This document shows, piece by piece, positions 11,841 through 24,929 of a stretch of 64,000 nucleotides of DNA. A program made the translations under genes and the position numbers. The stretch is from the NCBI RefSeq assembly GCF_023898315.1, contig NC_064619.1, forward strand, positions 340,553,650 through 340,617,649. Direction: 5' to 3'. The notes below the pieces were generated by a model. That model was given only the letters and a program-made list of their open reading frames with translations, was not told where the DNA came from and did no database searches. The stretch's first letter is position 1. Each line of letters opens with the position of its first letter. Source of the stretch: Schistocerca nitens. Its lineage: Eukaryota; Arthropoda; Insecta; Orthoptera; Acrididae.

Positions 11841-14800
11841 TTAAATAAAGCGATAAAAACCCCCATCATGAATAAAACATAAAATGAGATCCACCACTGA
11901 GGCATTGTCAGCCAACATCAGGGGTAGCGAGTCTGAAAAGTTAAAAGTCCGTTGTAGGGTGGCTAAGTTGGGACAGTCCAATAAGATGTGAGCCACGGTC
12001 AACATCGATCCACAATGACAGAAGGGGGGGTCCTCACGACGGACGAGATAACCGTGAGTCAAAAAAGTATGGCCGATGTGGAGCTGGCATAGGATGAAGG
12101 CCTTACGAGAGGCACGTAAGGAGGACCACCATGGAGTTGTAGAATCCTTAATTGCCCAGAGCTTGTTCGGTGAAGAAAGAGTGATCGATTCTGCATCCCA
12201 AAGGCCCAAAACCTTACAATTTCATTCCGAGCGAAGATCTATTTCCGGAATGCCAATAGCAAGAGATGGCCTGGTAGTAGCTAATTTAGCCAGTTAATCG
12301 GCAAGTTCATTGCCAGGAATCCCAACATGGCCTGGGGTCCAAAAGAAAACCACCGAGCATCCATGTTGAGTGAGGAGAGAAGGGGAGTCATGGATGGCAA
12401 TGACAAACGAGTGGCGAGGGAAGCACTGGCCGATAGCGTGCAAACCGTTCAATGAGTCACTACAGATAGTGAAGGATAGCCCTGAGCAGGGGCGGATATG
12501 GTCCAGTGCGCGCAACATGGCTACCAATTCTGCAGTAAAAACACTACAGCCATCACACAAGGAACGAAGTTCCTTGCGTCGCGCATAGGTGTAAGCAAAA
12601 TCAGTGCGGCCAGCAACCATGGAGCCATCAATATAGATCGCTTCTGAACCCTGAAAAGAACTGAGGAGACAGGAGAACTGGTGGCGAAGAGCCATCGGAG
12701 GGACAGAATCCTTTGAATCGACTGAGAGATCAAGACAGAGCTGTGGCCGAGAGACGCACAACGGAGGGGTACGTGCTTGAGTGGAGAAGAGAGGCGGTAA
12801 AGGCAATTGCTGGAGCTCAGAAAAGAGTGACTGAAAGCGGACAGCCATGGTAAGCCCACATCGTGGCTTCCGCTGCGGCAGGGTGACCTCTGTGTCTGGA
12901 TAAAAGAAGACCATAATTAGGGTGTTTTGGGGTGCAGCGAATGCAGAGCGCATAAGGTATCAGCTGTTGCTGGTGCAAAACTCTCAGTAGTGGAATCCCC
13001 ACATCTGCGAGAAGGCTAAGTACGGGGCTAGTCAGGAAGGCACCAGTCGCAAGTCGGACCCCACAGTGGTGGATAGGGTCTAGTATCTGCAGTGTCGAAG
13101 GCGGCGCAGACATAGACAGGACTTCCATAGTCTAAACGAGACTGGACCAACTACTGATACAATCGCAGGAGAACAGATGGTTTGCACCCCAGGAGGTATT
13201 GCACAGACACCTAAGAACACGGAGATGGGACCAGCACATCCTCTTCAGCTGGCAAAGATGAGGGAGCCATGTCAACTGGGCATCGAAGACAAGACCCAGA
13301 CACATGTCTTGGCCGCCAAAAACTGAAAGCCATGGGAGAGAGCCCATGTGTGCGCCCGACAGATTGCCCCCTGTAGATGTCGTTCTGCAGTGACCATTAC
13401 GAAGGAGGCGAAGTATAAACAAAAATCGTCAGCATACAAAGAGGGGACACTGTCGGCCCAACAGCTGTCACCAGACCATTAATGGCTATGTGAAAGAGGT
13501 ACGCTCAGCACGAAACCCTGTGCAACCCCATTTTCTTGCCAATGGGGAGAGCTGTAGGAGGAGCCAACTTGGACCTGAAAAGAGTGACAAGAAAGGAAGT
13601 TATGGATAAAAACAGGCAGAGCACCACGAAGGCTCCATTCATGAAGGGTGGTGAGGATGTGGTGGCGCCAGGTGGTGTCATAGGCTTTATGCAGATCAAA
13701 GAAGACTGCAAGGTGTTGCCGATGGGCAAAAGCCGACTGGATAGCAGACTCCAGGTGGACCAAGTTATCCACCGTAGAGCGGCCACAACGAAAACCACTT
13801 TGAGTCAGTGACAAAAGGTCATGGGATTCAAGGCTCCAATACAGCCACCAACTCACCATGCGTTCAAGGAGCTTGCAGAGGGTGTTCGCAAGGCTAATTG
13901 GACGGTAGCTATCCAACTGAAGAGGCGGTTTCCCTGGCTTCAACACCAGAACAACAATGCTTTCCTGCCACTGGGTATGAAAGACTCCCTCACTCCAGAG
14001 ACAGTTGAAGAGGGTCAGTATACGATGGTGGCCAGCCACCGATAACTATTGGAGCATTTGGTTATGTATCCGAGCCGGTCCAGGAGCCGTATCAGGACAA
14101 AGGGCGAGGGCACTGGCAAATTCCCACTAACTGAATGGGACATTATATGGCTCCGAGCAGTGAGAAACAAAAGACAAAGGCAGTCATTCTGAACGCTCCT
14201 TCAGGAGAAGGAACGTGGGCAGGTACTGAGCCGATGCCAAAGCTTGAGCGAAATTTTCTGCTACAAAGTCCGGATTGGTAAGGACAACACCATGCAAAAA
14301 AATTCCTGCAACCCTGGTGGGAGGACGGTGACCAAAAATTCGCCTGAGTTTCACCCAGACTTGTGAAGATGGAGTGTGGGGTCCAATGGCAGCTACGTAT
14401 CGTTCCCAGGAAATCCGTTTCTGAAATTTGATTAGGTAGCGGACCCAGGTGTGGAGTTGTTTAAAGACCAGAAGAAGAGCAGTAGAAGGGTGCCACTTGA
14501 AGTGTTGAAGAGCCTGGCAGTGGTCTTTTATGGCTGCAGCAATTTCTGGAGCCCACCAAGGGACCATCTTCCGGTGGGGGGAACCTGAAGAAGGGATTGC
14601 TGAAACAGCTGCTGAAAGGATTGATGGCAGTCAAAGTCTGAGTAGATTCATCAACACTATCGTGTGGCAATACAGGGGGGATAGGAGCAGAGGAGAAGGC
14701 ACCCCAATCAGCCTTAGATATGGCCCACCTGGGAGGGTGATGGAGCGAGAGACACTGAAGGAAGGTCAAAACAATCGGGTAATGGTCGATGTCACATAAG

Positions 14801-15424
14801 TCATCGTGGATGCCCCACTGAATGGAGGGAATGCAGATGGCGAGGTCAATGGTGGAGAAAGTGCCGTGCACCACACTGAAGTGTGTGGGAGTGCCTGTGT
14901 TTAGTAAACAGAGGTCAAGTCCTGCCAGAACAGCTTCAACTGACCTGCCCAGGGCAGTAGTCGTATGACTACTCCAAAGAGGGTTGTGGGCATTAAAGTC
15001 TCCTAATAACAGGAAGGGAGTTGTTGAAGAAGGCTGGTGAGGGCATGGGATGTGGGCGGCCTGCAGGCGGGAGGTAGAGATCACAGATTGTGACTGGAGT
15101 GGCCAGATGGACTCTGATAGCAATGGCTTCCAGAGTGGTATGGAGGGGAACCCATTTACTAACAATGTGCTTGCAGACCAAGGAGCAAACACCACCAGAA
15201 GCCCGCAAGAGGCCAATTCGGTTCCGACAGAAAGCATGGAACCCACAAAGGGTGGGTGAGTAAAAATTGGCAAAATGGGTCTCCTGGAGTGCAATATAAG
15301 TGGAAGAGTAGATAAAAAGAAGAGGCTGCCACTCTGGAAGGTGACGCAAATATCCATTACAATTCCACTGGAGGATTCTCAAGCCAGAGTCCAAAGTGGA
15401 AGCGAATGGACCAGAGTTGGTCAC
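11841..15424 (-). pseudogene. I-type LINE ORF2 (EN-RT-RNase H), broken
   Basis: Read from 15424 downward. The APE endonuclease starts with LRILQWNCNGY and LQETHF, then LLLGDFNAHNPLW and the distal IDHYPIVL (15424-14800). The RT fingers and palm are at about 14000-13480 (SYRPISLANTLCKLLER, FFDLHKAYDTTW). The catalytic YADD is intact at 13425-13436 within LYADDFCLYF. RNase H lies at 12953-12297 with YIDGSM, FTAELVAM, SDSLNGL and WTPGHVGIPGNELAD. A C-terminal finger CHCGSMLTVAHILLDCP is at about 12030-11970. Adjacent domains sit in different frames, so several indels separate them. The catalytic motifs themselves are largely preserved, which suggests a relatively young copy. Confidence 0.8.
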
Positions 15425-15466
15425 GTCACCAAGTCGCTACCCGTCACCGATAAGAACTGGGTAATA

Positions 15467-16400
15467 TCCATATAGGTGGGGTCAGACTCTGTTGGTTCAT
15501 TGACTGTAGGAGGGGATGGCTGCATCTCAGGGAGTATCAGAGGTGCTTACCCCTTGTTCCTGCGTTTCTGCTTCTTCTCTTGGGAAGGAAGAGAAGGGCA
15601 GACTTCAGCGAGGGCAGACACGGAATTACACCGGGCGATCTTGGTGCCCACTGGCCGCGGATCATGTTGCCAATGTGGAGCAATACATTACCTTTCAGGG
15701 GGGTGCTAGGAAGAGGAGTACCAGGAGGGAGCTATAGTACCGGCGGGGCAGGGGGAGCAGCACCCGAAGGGGTGGGTATGGGTACTGAGGGGGAGGGGGA
15801 TGGGAGGAGAAGGAGGAGGCTGATGGCATGGGGTGAAGAGGGTGGGGCTAGGAAGAGGAGGGGGTAGGAGGGGGAATGGACTAATTGAAGCAATAGTAGA
15901 AGTCATAGACACAGGATGGAGCCCGTCGTATTTTTGATGAGCCCCAGTGTAGGTGAGCTGATCTAAGGTTTTTTACTCTTGAAGCCTTCTTTCTTTCACA
16001 AACACCAGGCATGTAGGCGGGCATGGAGAATGCCGTCCATTACAATTTACACACATTGGCGAGTGAGCATAGGCACTCCCCTCATGGGTGGGGGCCCCAC
16101 AGAGGGGGTCAGTAGTGCAGCTGGAAGACATGTGTCCAAACAGTAAGCATTTAAACACCTCATCAGTGGTGGAATATAAGATTTTACATCACACCGATAC
16201 ACCATTACCTTGACCTTCTCTGGGAGGACAGCCCCCTCGAAGGCCAGGATAAGGGCACCCGTAGCAATGCGATTGTTTGGATGGCCTTGCTGCATACGGC
16301 GGATAAAACAAACCCCTCGCAGCTTGAGGTTAGCAAGGAGCTCCTTGTCAGTTTGCAAAAGAAAAACTCAATGGAAAATAATGCCCTGTACTGAGTTCAA
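15467..16400 (-). pseudogene. I-type LINE ORF1 (gag-like), broken
   Basis: Minus-strand fragments read LANLKLRGVCFIRRMQQGHP, then GALILAFEGAVLPEKVKV (16358-16190). They continue in another frame as a zinc-knuckle region with FKCLLFGHMSSSC and later MCVNCNGRHSPCPPTC (16158-15973). Such Cys-His arrays are typical of nucleic-acid-binding ORF1 proteins of I- and R1-type LINEs. Proline-rich sequence follows toward 15700. A frameshift near 16160 separates the two halves, and the start codon could not be fixed. Confidence 0.65.
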
Positions 16401-17489
16401 AGATTGGTGGGGCGTGACGGAGACTGGGACGTCACCAAGACTGTCACAAGCACGCAGGGCGTCAGATTGGGCAGCAGAAGATGTCTTGATGAGCAAAGCA
16501 GCGGACTGCATTTTACTCATCGATTAAACTTCACCATACTTATCTTCAATCGTCTCCACAAAAAACAAAGGCTAGGTCGTGGCAAAACTACCGCCACCCG
16601 TCCTGGTACAAACCAGGTACCGAAGGAAAAGTTTCAACCCAAGTCGGCGAGCTTGACCCTCCTCCCAGGGGGTGGCCAGGGAGGGGAAGGCCAAAGGATC
16701 AGAAGAAGGAGTCTCACATCTGCTACCACTGTTAGAGATGGCCACAGAATGGCCAGGATGGTGACGCTTTTATCGCTTCATGCGTAAGGTGTCCACCCTA
16801 GTACCACCCACTACCATCAGGGGCTCACCCCATGGGCACCACCCAGCCACAGTAAGGGCTGTCTGGCACGGCAGCTATTGCCAGGAGTTCTGGTGCCCCA
16901 AAACGACGAGCATCGACTCATGGGCATACACGAGGCGTTAACAGCTCACGTACTAGTAGTGTGATCCCTGTGGCGTTAGGGGGCTCAGCCAAGTGGGTAC
17001 TTAACAGCCCCACCACATGGACTGGCTACCGTGCTGGTGACCTAGCAGGAGGGGGGCCAGGGTGCAAAGGGAGAGGGGAGGGGAGGGGGAGAGAAACCTG
17101 CACCATGGAAGCTAGGTAGGGAGTTCATCCCCGATGGCTCACACTGAACACAAAATTTTGGAAATGGAGGTCAAACCCCAAGGGGACCAAAACAAAGCCA
17201 AGAGGATAGCCAGGTCGACAAAGAAGTCCACTAAGAGGGAACAGAGGGGCAGGGACAAAGGAGCAAGGATAGGGAGGGAGAGGAACAGGGATGGTAATGC
17301 AGCCTGGAGAAGAAAGGAAAGGAGACTGCAATAGCTCGGGGCCCCGTGCGTCCCACACGTACCCACAAAAGGACTGTGGCCCCCCCTGGGGGAGTAGAAG
17401 AAAGGGCAGGTTATAGCTGGAAGATACAATTTAAGAGCTCACGTAATGCTACGTCCCTCTCATGCTGGTAGTGAAATAAATGTTGCAAA

Positions 17490-18480
17490 CGGCGAATTCT
17501 CAATTACCTGACAAAAAAAGTAAAGCACCCAGAAGACGCGGTCAGATGTCATTGTAACTTTGTACACTATACACCACTGGAGAGCATGTATGTGATCCGA
17601 GTTACAGTTCTCTGTGACACGTAGAACAGCTACCAGAATGAATTAGTGTTTCTGTGTTTAGTGTTCTTATCACGCCTGGCAGAATATTTAAGGGACATGA
17701 ACAGTGTTAGATGTTGAATGACCACTGTGGAGGACATGGAGATACTGTACTCATGTGAGACAGCGGTATCAGAACCTGATAAGAGTTTGAAAGAGGCTAC
17801 TGTGGAACTCCATTTGACCAACTAGTTCTATAATGTAACATCCAGATTTGTGGGGCATTCAGATGTGACAGTAGCCCAGTGTTGGAATGCATGGGAATGT
17901 GATGGCAGGCATACTCGTTAACTTTCTGGTCAATCATGTCTGACCATCACAAAGGAGGATCGCACCTAGCACATCGTAACCCCATCTCATCTGTGCCTGC
18001 CATTCTACAGCAAGTAAAAGACTCCCTGCAACATTTTGTGTCATCCCACACCATTAGTCAGAGATAAGGAGCTCCTGGATCAAGGAATTACTGTCCCACG
18101 CATAGGCTTTCATGAAAAACACAAAACAAACTGCTGTATTTTGTTGTGCCATGCTTGGGAAGCATCAACTGCTGATGAATGGTGTCACATTGTGTTGAGT
18201 GATAAATCGTGGTTCTCACTATCATTGGTGACAATCAGCAAGCTCGGAGGTAACCTGGGGAGAGGTCAGGCACATTACTTTTGGCGTTATGGTGTGGAAA
18301 GCGATCAGGTATGACTTTATGTCACGGTTGGTTGTGATTGAAGGAACTGATGATGACAACAGTACAACATGGACATCCTGCATCCTCATGGGTAACTTCC
18401 CTTGCAACACTATCATGGTGCCTGTGCCTGCATCCAGGCCATTCTGATAAGTGAGCTCATACTGCCAAGTTCTTTGTACT
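17490..18480 (+). mobile_element. Tc1-like transposon remnant
   Basis: The start resembles a Tc1-like terminus (CTGACAAAAAAAGTAAAGCA, 17499-17518). Plus-strand translation gives scattered transposase pieces, notably WCHIVLSDKSWFSLS (about 18180-18230), a changed form of the W..V.SDESRF block carrying the first catalytic Asp. Frames are broken throughout. The 3' end is ill defined. Confidence 0.5.
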
Positions 18481-19544
18481 GGGGTGAATTTTTCCTTCTT
18501 TTCTGCTGTTGTTTATTTTGTAAGATTTGTGGTGGGTCTTATACCAGCACTAGTGGGAAGTTGCATCCCTAGCTGATATAACATCGCAATATTTTGCCAA
18601 CCCCAATACAACTCCAGATGATAGCAGTATTACCTTCATCCTATCTTCTCTGAGTCCGGATCCTTCCTGCCACCTCCCTCTCGATTCAACTACGGTGAAG
18701 ATTCCTGGAATGCTTCCGAAAGTTCTCGCTATTGCGCTACTAAATAAATAGCCACACTTCTAAATGGGTATATTTTGACCAACATTTTCATTATTACTTT
18801 TCACAACACAACAATTGCTATGGTAATACCACTCTCTTGAGTACATTCAAATGTCTGTACAAGCATACTGTAAGACCTGAGATAAAAACAAGAAAATCAA
18901 CTACCACTCGTAAATTGTTCATTATGCCCGTGTTGTTGCATTTTTTACTCCATGACTCTCGGATTCAGGCGCTTGCTGCACCATGGCACAAATGACTCCC
19001 AGACGACTAGTGGTTGTAATACCATTTTTACTGGTCCCCTTCTCACCAGCTCCACCGCTGCTCCACATTCACTGCTTATGAGAAAGGAAAACACACAGTT
19101 TTCCTTTCCCACTGCATTTATCCTTATTCAATTTACTCACAAGCAGCTTTCCAATGGTGTGTTGGGATATTTTTATAAACATCCCGAAACACTACAGTAC
19201 ATCTGAGTTGGTTTTTCAATCACTGGAGTAATCATTGCAATAACATCACATACCCTATCAATTAGTAAAGTTTCATTTTACTTTTTTCTCCCCTTCTGGA
19301 TGCTTCACTTTTTTAATCAGGCAGTATATATTTGTTCATCTCATTACCACCAGTGCTCCACTGGTCGTGAAGATCAGCATACACACCATCATACACTCTC
19401 ACAGTCAATTCCGTTCTGATGTGGCTCACTGCTTTTGTAATCATAAGGTACAATTTTCTGCATTCTGCATAGTGCAACATCTTTTGTTTCTGAATATTTA
19501 AACCAAGTTAACAATGTTTGCACCACAATGAAAACTTATCAAGA
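18481..19544. other. Unassigned stretch
   Basis: No supportable gene or delimited repeat. A possible splice acceptor at 18877 is discussed and rejected as the CIB terminal exon. Confidence 0.35.
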
Positions 19545-21607
19545 TCTGACTAGGTATTTGTGCAACTTTTTTCAGGCTTGAGTTAGCAAATTTAAAAAGC
19601 AGACTGGATAAGCTGAAGTTAGATATAGCGAAAATTAGTAAAGTTTGGGGGCAGGATGAAAGACACTTCAGGTCAGGCAAGTACAGGGCTATCAATATAA
19701 ACTCAAACAGGGGTAACACAGGAGTAGGTCTAATAATGGATAAGAAAATAGGATTGCAGGTAAGCCATTACGACCAGCACAGTGAATGCATTGTCACAGC
19801 CAAGATGGACATACAGTCAACACCCACAAAGGTAGTGCAAGTTAATATGCCAGTAGATCCACAGATAATGAAGAGATTGAAGAACTGTGTGATGAGGTAA
19901 TAGAAGTTATTCAGATAGTTAAGGAAGAGGAAAATTTAACTATGATGGGGATCTGGAATTATATAGTAGGAAAAGGAAGGCAAAAGTAGTAGGTGAATAT
20001 GGACTGGGGAACAGGAATGAAAGAAGAAGTCATCTGGTAGAATTTTGCATGGGTCATAATTTAATTATCACTAATACTTGATTAAAGAATCACAAATGAA
20101 GGTTGTATACATGGAAGCGACCAGGAGATACCAGAAGGTTTCAGGTCAATTCTGGTACCAGGTTTTAAACTGTACAACATTTGCAGGGGCAGGTATGGAC
20201 TGACCACAGTAGATTAAAACTGAAAAATCTGAGGAAATTAAAGAGACAGGGCCTGGACAAGTTGAAAGAAATGGGGTTGTTGAGAGTTTCAAAGGGCACA
20301 TTAAACAATAGTTGAACACAATAGAGGAAAGGAAGAGAGAAGAAGATGAATGGATAGTTTTGAGACTTGCAATAATGAAGGCAGCAAAGGATCAAACAGA
20401 TAGAAAAGGGTAGCAGAAATCCTTGGATATCACAGGGCATAAATGAGTATCACGAGCTTAAATGGAAAACTAGCACCATGCAAAGAAGGGAAAGCCGCAA
20501 GATGGAAGGAGTATATAGGAGGGGAGGGCTATGCAAGCGACATGAACTTTAAGGCAATATAATAGAAATGGAAGAGAACAAAGATGAGATAGGAGATACG
20601 ATACTGTGAGAAAATTTGACACAGCACTGAAAAACCTGAGTTGAAACAAGGCACCTGGAGTAGATGACATTCTGTCAGAACTACTAATAGCACTGAGAGA
20701 GTCAGTTACAACAAAACTCTTCACCTGGTGTGCAAAATGTATGAGGCAAGCAAAATACCTTCAGACTTCAAGAAGAATGTAATAATTCAAATCCCAAAGA
20801 AAGCAGGTGCTGACTGATGTGAATATTACTGAACTAAAAGTTTAGTAAGTCACAGTTGCAAAATTCTAACAAATTATTACAGGAGAATGGTAAAACTGGT
20901 AGAAGCCAATCTTGGGGAAGATTAGTTTCGATTCTGGAGAAGGAACATGTGAGGAAATACTGACCCTAATTCTTCTCTTTGAAGATAGGTTAAAGGTAAA
21001 TCTGTGTCTATAGCATTTGTAGATCTCGAGAAAGCTTATGACAATGTCGATGGAATATACACTGAAATTCTGAAGCTATCTGCAGTAAAATACAGGGATC
21101 AAAAGGCTATTTATAACTGAAACCAAATGGCACTTGTAAGAGTTGAGGAGCATGGAAGGGAAGCAGCGGTTGAGAAGGGAGTGAAACAGGTTTGTAGTCT
21201 ATCGCTGGTGGTAAGTTGTTACCGGAATGGACAGTTGTCTAACTAAATCAGGTGATGCTGAGGGAATCAGATTAGGAAATGAGGCACTTTAAGTAGTAGA
21301 TGAGGTTTGCCATTTGGGCAGCAAAATAACTGATGGTGGTCAAAATAGAGATGACATAAAACGTAGGCTGGCAATGGCAAGGAAAGCATTTCTGAAGAAG
21401 AGAAATTTGTTAACATCAAGTATAGATTTAAGTGTTAGGAAGTAAAACATGGACAATATACAGTTCAGACAAAAAGAGGATAGAAGCTTTTGAATGGGGA
21501 AAATCAGATGGGTGTAACTAATGAGGTACGGAATAGAATCAGGGAGAAAGGAAATATGTGGCACAACTTGACTCAGAGAAGGGATGAGTTGATATGACAC
21601 TCTCAGA
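19545..21607 (+). mobile_element. Decayed RTE-type LINE copy
   Basis: The sequence is collinear with the better-preserved RTE at 49712-52783. It runs from the endonuclease (RLDKLKLDIAKISKVWG-like reading at about 19600, and NRGNTGVGLIMDKKIGLQ-like at about 19715) through the linker and RT (IAFVDLEKAYDNVDG-like at about 21005-21050) to the 3' region (about 21500-21600). Both ends are truncated relative to that copy. Stops and frameshifts are frequent, so it is non-coding and older than the 49.7-kb copy. Confidence 0.75.
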
Positions 21608-21638
21608 CAAACACAATTTTTTTTTCCCTTGAGAACTG

Positions 21639-21668
21639 TGTGTGTGTGTGTGTGGGGGGGGGGGGGTA
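21639..21668. repeat. (GT)n and poly-G tract
   Basis: About eight GT units followed by about 14 G. It lies between the decayed RTE and the next LINE fragment. Confidence 0.85.
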
Positions 21669-21689
21669 TACAACATTAACATCTTGTGT

Positions 21690-22175
21690 CCCAACAGACT
21701 TCCCTGAGGCATGCCAAAAGTCACTTTTGCCTCAGTTAACAATCTTCCATCTGATAACATGCTGCATCCTCCCTACCAAGAAATTCTCAGCCAGTCACAA
21801 ATTTAGGATAATACACATGATTGTCTTTTAATTACTAATCACCTACGTGTTACTGGATCAAATGATTTTCAGAAGTCAAGAAATACTGCATCTACCTGAC
21901 AGCTCTTACCCCTAGCTTTCAGGATGTCGTGAGAAAAAGGAAAGCTGGGTTTTGTACAACTTGCTGGCTTTCAGGATGTAGCGAGAAAAGTAAAAGTTGG
22001 GTTTCGTATGACTGATGTTCGTGGAATTCTGTTTGAGATAAAATCTACAAGAGATTAATGGCAAAGATATTGAAAGTTAGTTTTGTGGATGACTTCTGAT
22101 ACCTTTCTTGTGGACAGTTGTTAACTTTGCTTTCTTCTAACTACTGGGCAAATATTTTTGTAAGGACTTCAAAGA
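21690..22175 (-). mobile_element. LINE fragment, antisense
   Basis: The plus strand carries words that I recognise as the antisense of a common grasshopper LINE RT region (CAAATGATTTTCAGAAGTCA at about 21860, GAAATACTGCATCTACCTGA at about 21881). An internal near-duplicate follows, with two CTTTCAGGATGT.G.GAGAAA blocks about 60 bp apart (21917-21935 and 21968-21990). No intact frame. Assignment rests on memory of the family. Confidence 0.45.
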
Positions 22176-22802
22176 GAGCCTTTTCCAGAACAGACAGAGT
22201 ATTCAGTGTGGATTTGAATGCATTTCCTTTTTCGGTAACAACATGCTTGCAAAATTCCCCACCCGTCCCGTTTTACAAATTTTTTACCTTTCATATTTAC
22301 TAGCAAAGAAATTTTTAAAACTTCCCAAAGCTGGATTGGGTTTTGCAATGCTCCAATTATCACTGTTCAAGCAACTGTTTTAAGTTTATGCATTATTCAT
22401 CCCCTCCATTTTACATATATTATGACAAAAGTTTTACATAAATCATTATTTCAATATTATATTGAAATCTCTCGGGGTGCCACAGTTGAACAAAACTTCC
22501 TGCCCTTCACACAAAACTGTATTAACACAAAGTCCGAATAACTGCACAATTTTGTTCACGTGTCTTCTGGGAACCATTGACAGCACTGTGTGAACTTCAA
22601 AGTTTACTAAACATTATACCTACTCCAAGGATACAAAGAATAAATTACAATGCTACAATCTGTAATAATATTATGCTACATGGCACGGACCATGTCTACA
22701 ATATCTCAACTGAAAAACATCACCTCCACGTCCCCAAATGACACAGATCCTCCTATGCCCATCACTGAAACCAATAAGCAAGCAAGTGAATATGTAACTT
22801 AC
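22176..22802. other. 3' flank or intron downstream of CIB exon
   Basis: AT-rich sequence beginning with the splice donor GTAAGT (minus strand, 22802-22797). The short last exon of the CIB gene, expected to encode about 6-10 residues, was not identified here with confidence. Confidence 0.35.
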
Positions 22803-23001
22803 TTGGCAAAATCAGACGATTTTGATATGATATGCTCAAATTCTGCAAATGACAATGCACCATCATCATCCAAATCAGCTTCTTCTAGGATATTTTGTAT
22901 AAGGTGCTGCATATCCTGTTCACTTAGCCGTTGTGGCCCTGTCAAACGTTCCACAACCTTTCTCAGATCGGATACTCCCAACATATCATCACCATCAAAA
23001 T
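22803..23001 (-). CDS. CIB1: CIB-family EF-hand protein, exon with EF3 and EF4
   Basis: This exon encodes the two calcium-binding EF-hands of a calcium- and integrin-binding protein. After a split Asp codon (G|AT) it reads FDGDDMLGVSDL, the first loop with Asp at loop positions 1, 3, 5 and 12. The helix KVVERLTG follows, then EEADLDDDGALSFAEFEHII, a canonical second loop (D-D-D-G...E), then SKSSDFA. The order and the ILEEADLD/SFAEF wording match CIB1 better than CIB2. On the minus strand the acceptor is TTTTTTTCAG and the donor GTAAGT. The exon is 199 nt and leaves a two-base codon remainder (AA). CIB proteins are small Ca2+ sensors that bind integrin tails and other partners. The C-terminal few residues must lie in an unseen exon. 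Confidence 0.9.
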
Positions 23002-23715
23002 CTGAAAAAAAGATTAAAAATCAAGAATGCTAAATCTCCGCACACTAAAAGAACAGTTACCATACACAGCCATTCAAAGATTAGGAGCAAAACAGACTGT
23101 CTTTATAATTTGTGCAATAATTGATAATTAAGTCAAGCATATTCAAAACTTAACCATCTCATACATGCTTACCTGATTAGGAAGGGACAATTAGGCAATA
23201 CTTCATACTTGATCCTAGACTTTCTATAGACCAATTGCTTCAGTTAGATACTGTAAAATAAATACTTATAACTTGATGGTGGCCTAATTTTAAAATAACA
23301 CAGCATAGGGACTCTATGCATTTCATAAATTGATACTGTCCTTCAGCACCTAACCATATTTCTGGATAGCTGTACCTGCAGAAACTTTTAACTGTGAAGT
23401 AATTATTAATGTACAGACCTGTAGTCCTTGAAAATGTTTCACTTTCACTGATGGACCATCAACGGAATGCAGCTTTACATGAGAATTCATGACATGCAAT
23501 GAACTGAAGGGGAAGGGGGAGAGCTGACAAATTTCTAGTAAAAGTAAAAGATACAACAATTATTACAAGCATGTGGACATAGAAATCGAAGACAAAGCTC
23601 CACTAGAGGCAGAACTCCTTGCATAAGCAATCGGGATTCACATGCCCAACATGATGATCTGCAGTCCACTCAAACTGTGAAGCCTGATGGATAACAGAAT
23701 AATGTATAATACTGA

Positions 23716-23720
<5 letters not shown>

Positions 23721-23767
<47 letters not shown>
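23721..23767. repeat. (AC)n microsatellite
   Basis: About 23 uninterrupted AC dinucleotides within the CIB intron. Confidence 0.95.
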
Positions 23768-23768
<1 letters not shown>

Positions 23769-24929
23769 CTACTATTAGTGTCACAGTAGTATTAAACTCT
23801 TAAGCAGAAGTGAACCACAAAAGAAGGGTTATTATCAATAATCACTTGCAGACTACTACCCATCCTTAAATTTTTGTGTCCATTTTTTATCCTAGACAGA
23901 GGTATATCCATAAGTAAGTTATTTAAATTATTTCTTTATCTTGTTTTGTGGATATGCCTATCATAGTTCAACTGAAGCCAATTTACTGCTTGCTATGAAC
24001 AAAATTATGAAGTAAATTAATAGGCTGTAATGTGTTTGAATTTGACGTTATAAGGAGTTCATAGCAATATGTTTGTGAACCAACTTCACACAATATTTTT
24101 ATTGCTTATTTTCTAACAACAAAACATTTAACTGTCCTCAACTACATTCGCTCAGAAGATTATCCCAGGCAATAGCAGAGAGTGAAAATGCCAGCAATTT
24201 TGTCAGTTAGTCAAGTTAAGTACAGATTTTTTTGCAAATAAAAGAGTTACTTCGATTTATCTGCTCATAAATGTGTTCATTCCATATTAATTTGTTCGTC
24301 CAGCAGGAAATATTAGATATGAAGTACCAGCTGAGCTAAAGTTCATTTGTTAAGTAACCTTTGAGATGCATGGAAGAACAATTTATCTGACAAAAAATTG
24401 TGGACCAAATGTGGAAGTACGTGGAAAATTGTAACATACTTGGTACACCAATAGAAGACTATTTAGTGTATACATTCAATTGGGTGGAGATAATCGTATA
24501 ATGGTTTTGCCTGTGTTGCAGTCTTTCAGCACACATTATTTGAGCTATAGGGAAACAGAACGAAAAAGTAAACATATCTGAACAACACTGCATGTGACTG
24601 GAACTTTGGGAGATGAGCGAACAGTCACAGCAGAAGGCGATGTTGGAGTAGACCATTATGAAAAAGACATGGTTACAATGTGTACTGTGTGATTTGAGAG
24701 AATGCTTGAATGACCTGACATACCAAATCTATTCCCCCAACATGAAAAATAATGCTGTGTTTGGTGAATGTGAACTCATGTCAACTATGATGGACTTCTG
24801 AAAAGTGCAGCAGTGTCCTAAGCTATGTCCCCATGTGAGGGCATCACATCCTGTGTAGACATTCCACATGCCACCAGCAGAGGGATACTGCTCACAGTAA
24901 GTCTCACACAAAGTATCTTTTTAGCTGGA

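Larger units (their letters stand above)
11514..17440 (-). mobile_element. Nearly full-length I-type LINE, frameshifted
   Basis: About 5.9 kb on the minus strand with every expected domain in order. There is a 5' UTR-like GC-rich lead (about 17440-16520), then gag with zinc knuckles, endonuclease, reverse transcriptase, RNase H and a C-terminal cysteine/histidine finger. The 3' end is a run of CCAACC-type words (11515-11530), which abuts a SINE unit. An RNase H domain together with gag knuckles points to the I group of non-LTR elements (I, Nimb or related). The frame is interrupted many times, so it is defective. The 5' boundary is approximate because no target-site duplication was found. Confidence 0.8.

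Noticed and set aside
18801-18876. Possible last exon of the CIB gene on the minus strand (acceptor with a long T-rich tract, reading SYSMLV... to a stop)
   Set aside because: Phase fits the two-base remainder at 22803 and the acceptor is good. But the peptide continues for 24 residues and lacks the S-F-x-I-x-L ending typical of CIB proteins. It also lies 4 kb away beyond LINE debris. Chance match is more likely.
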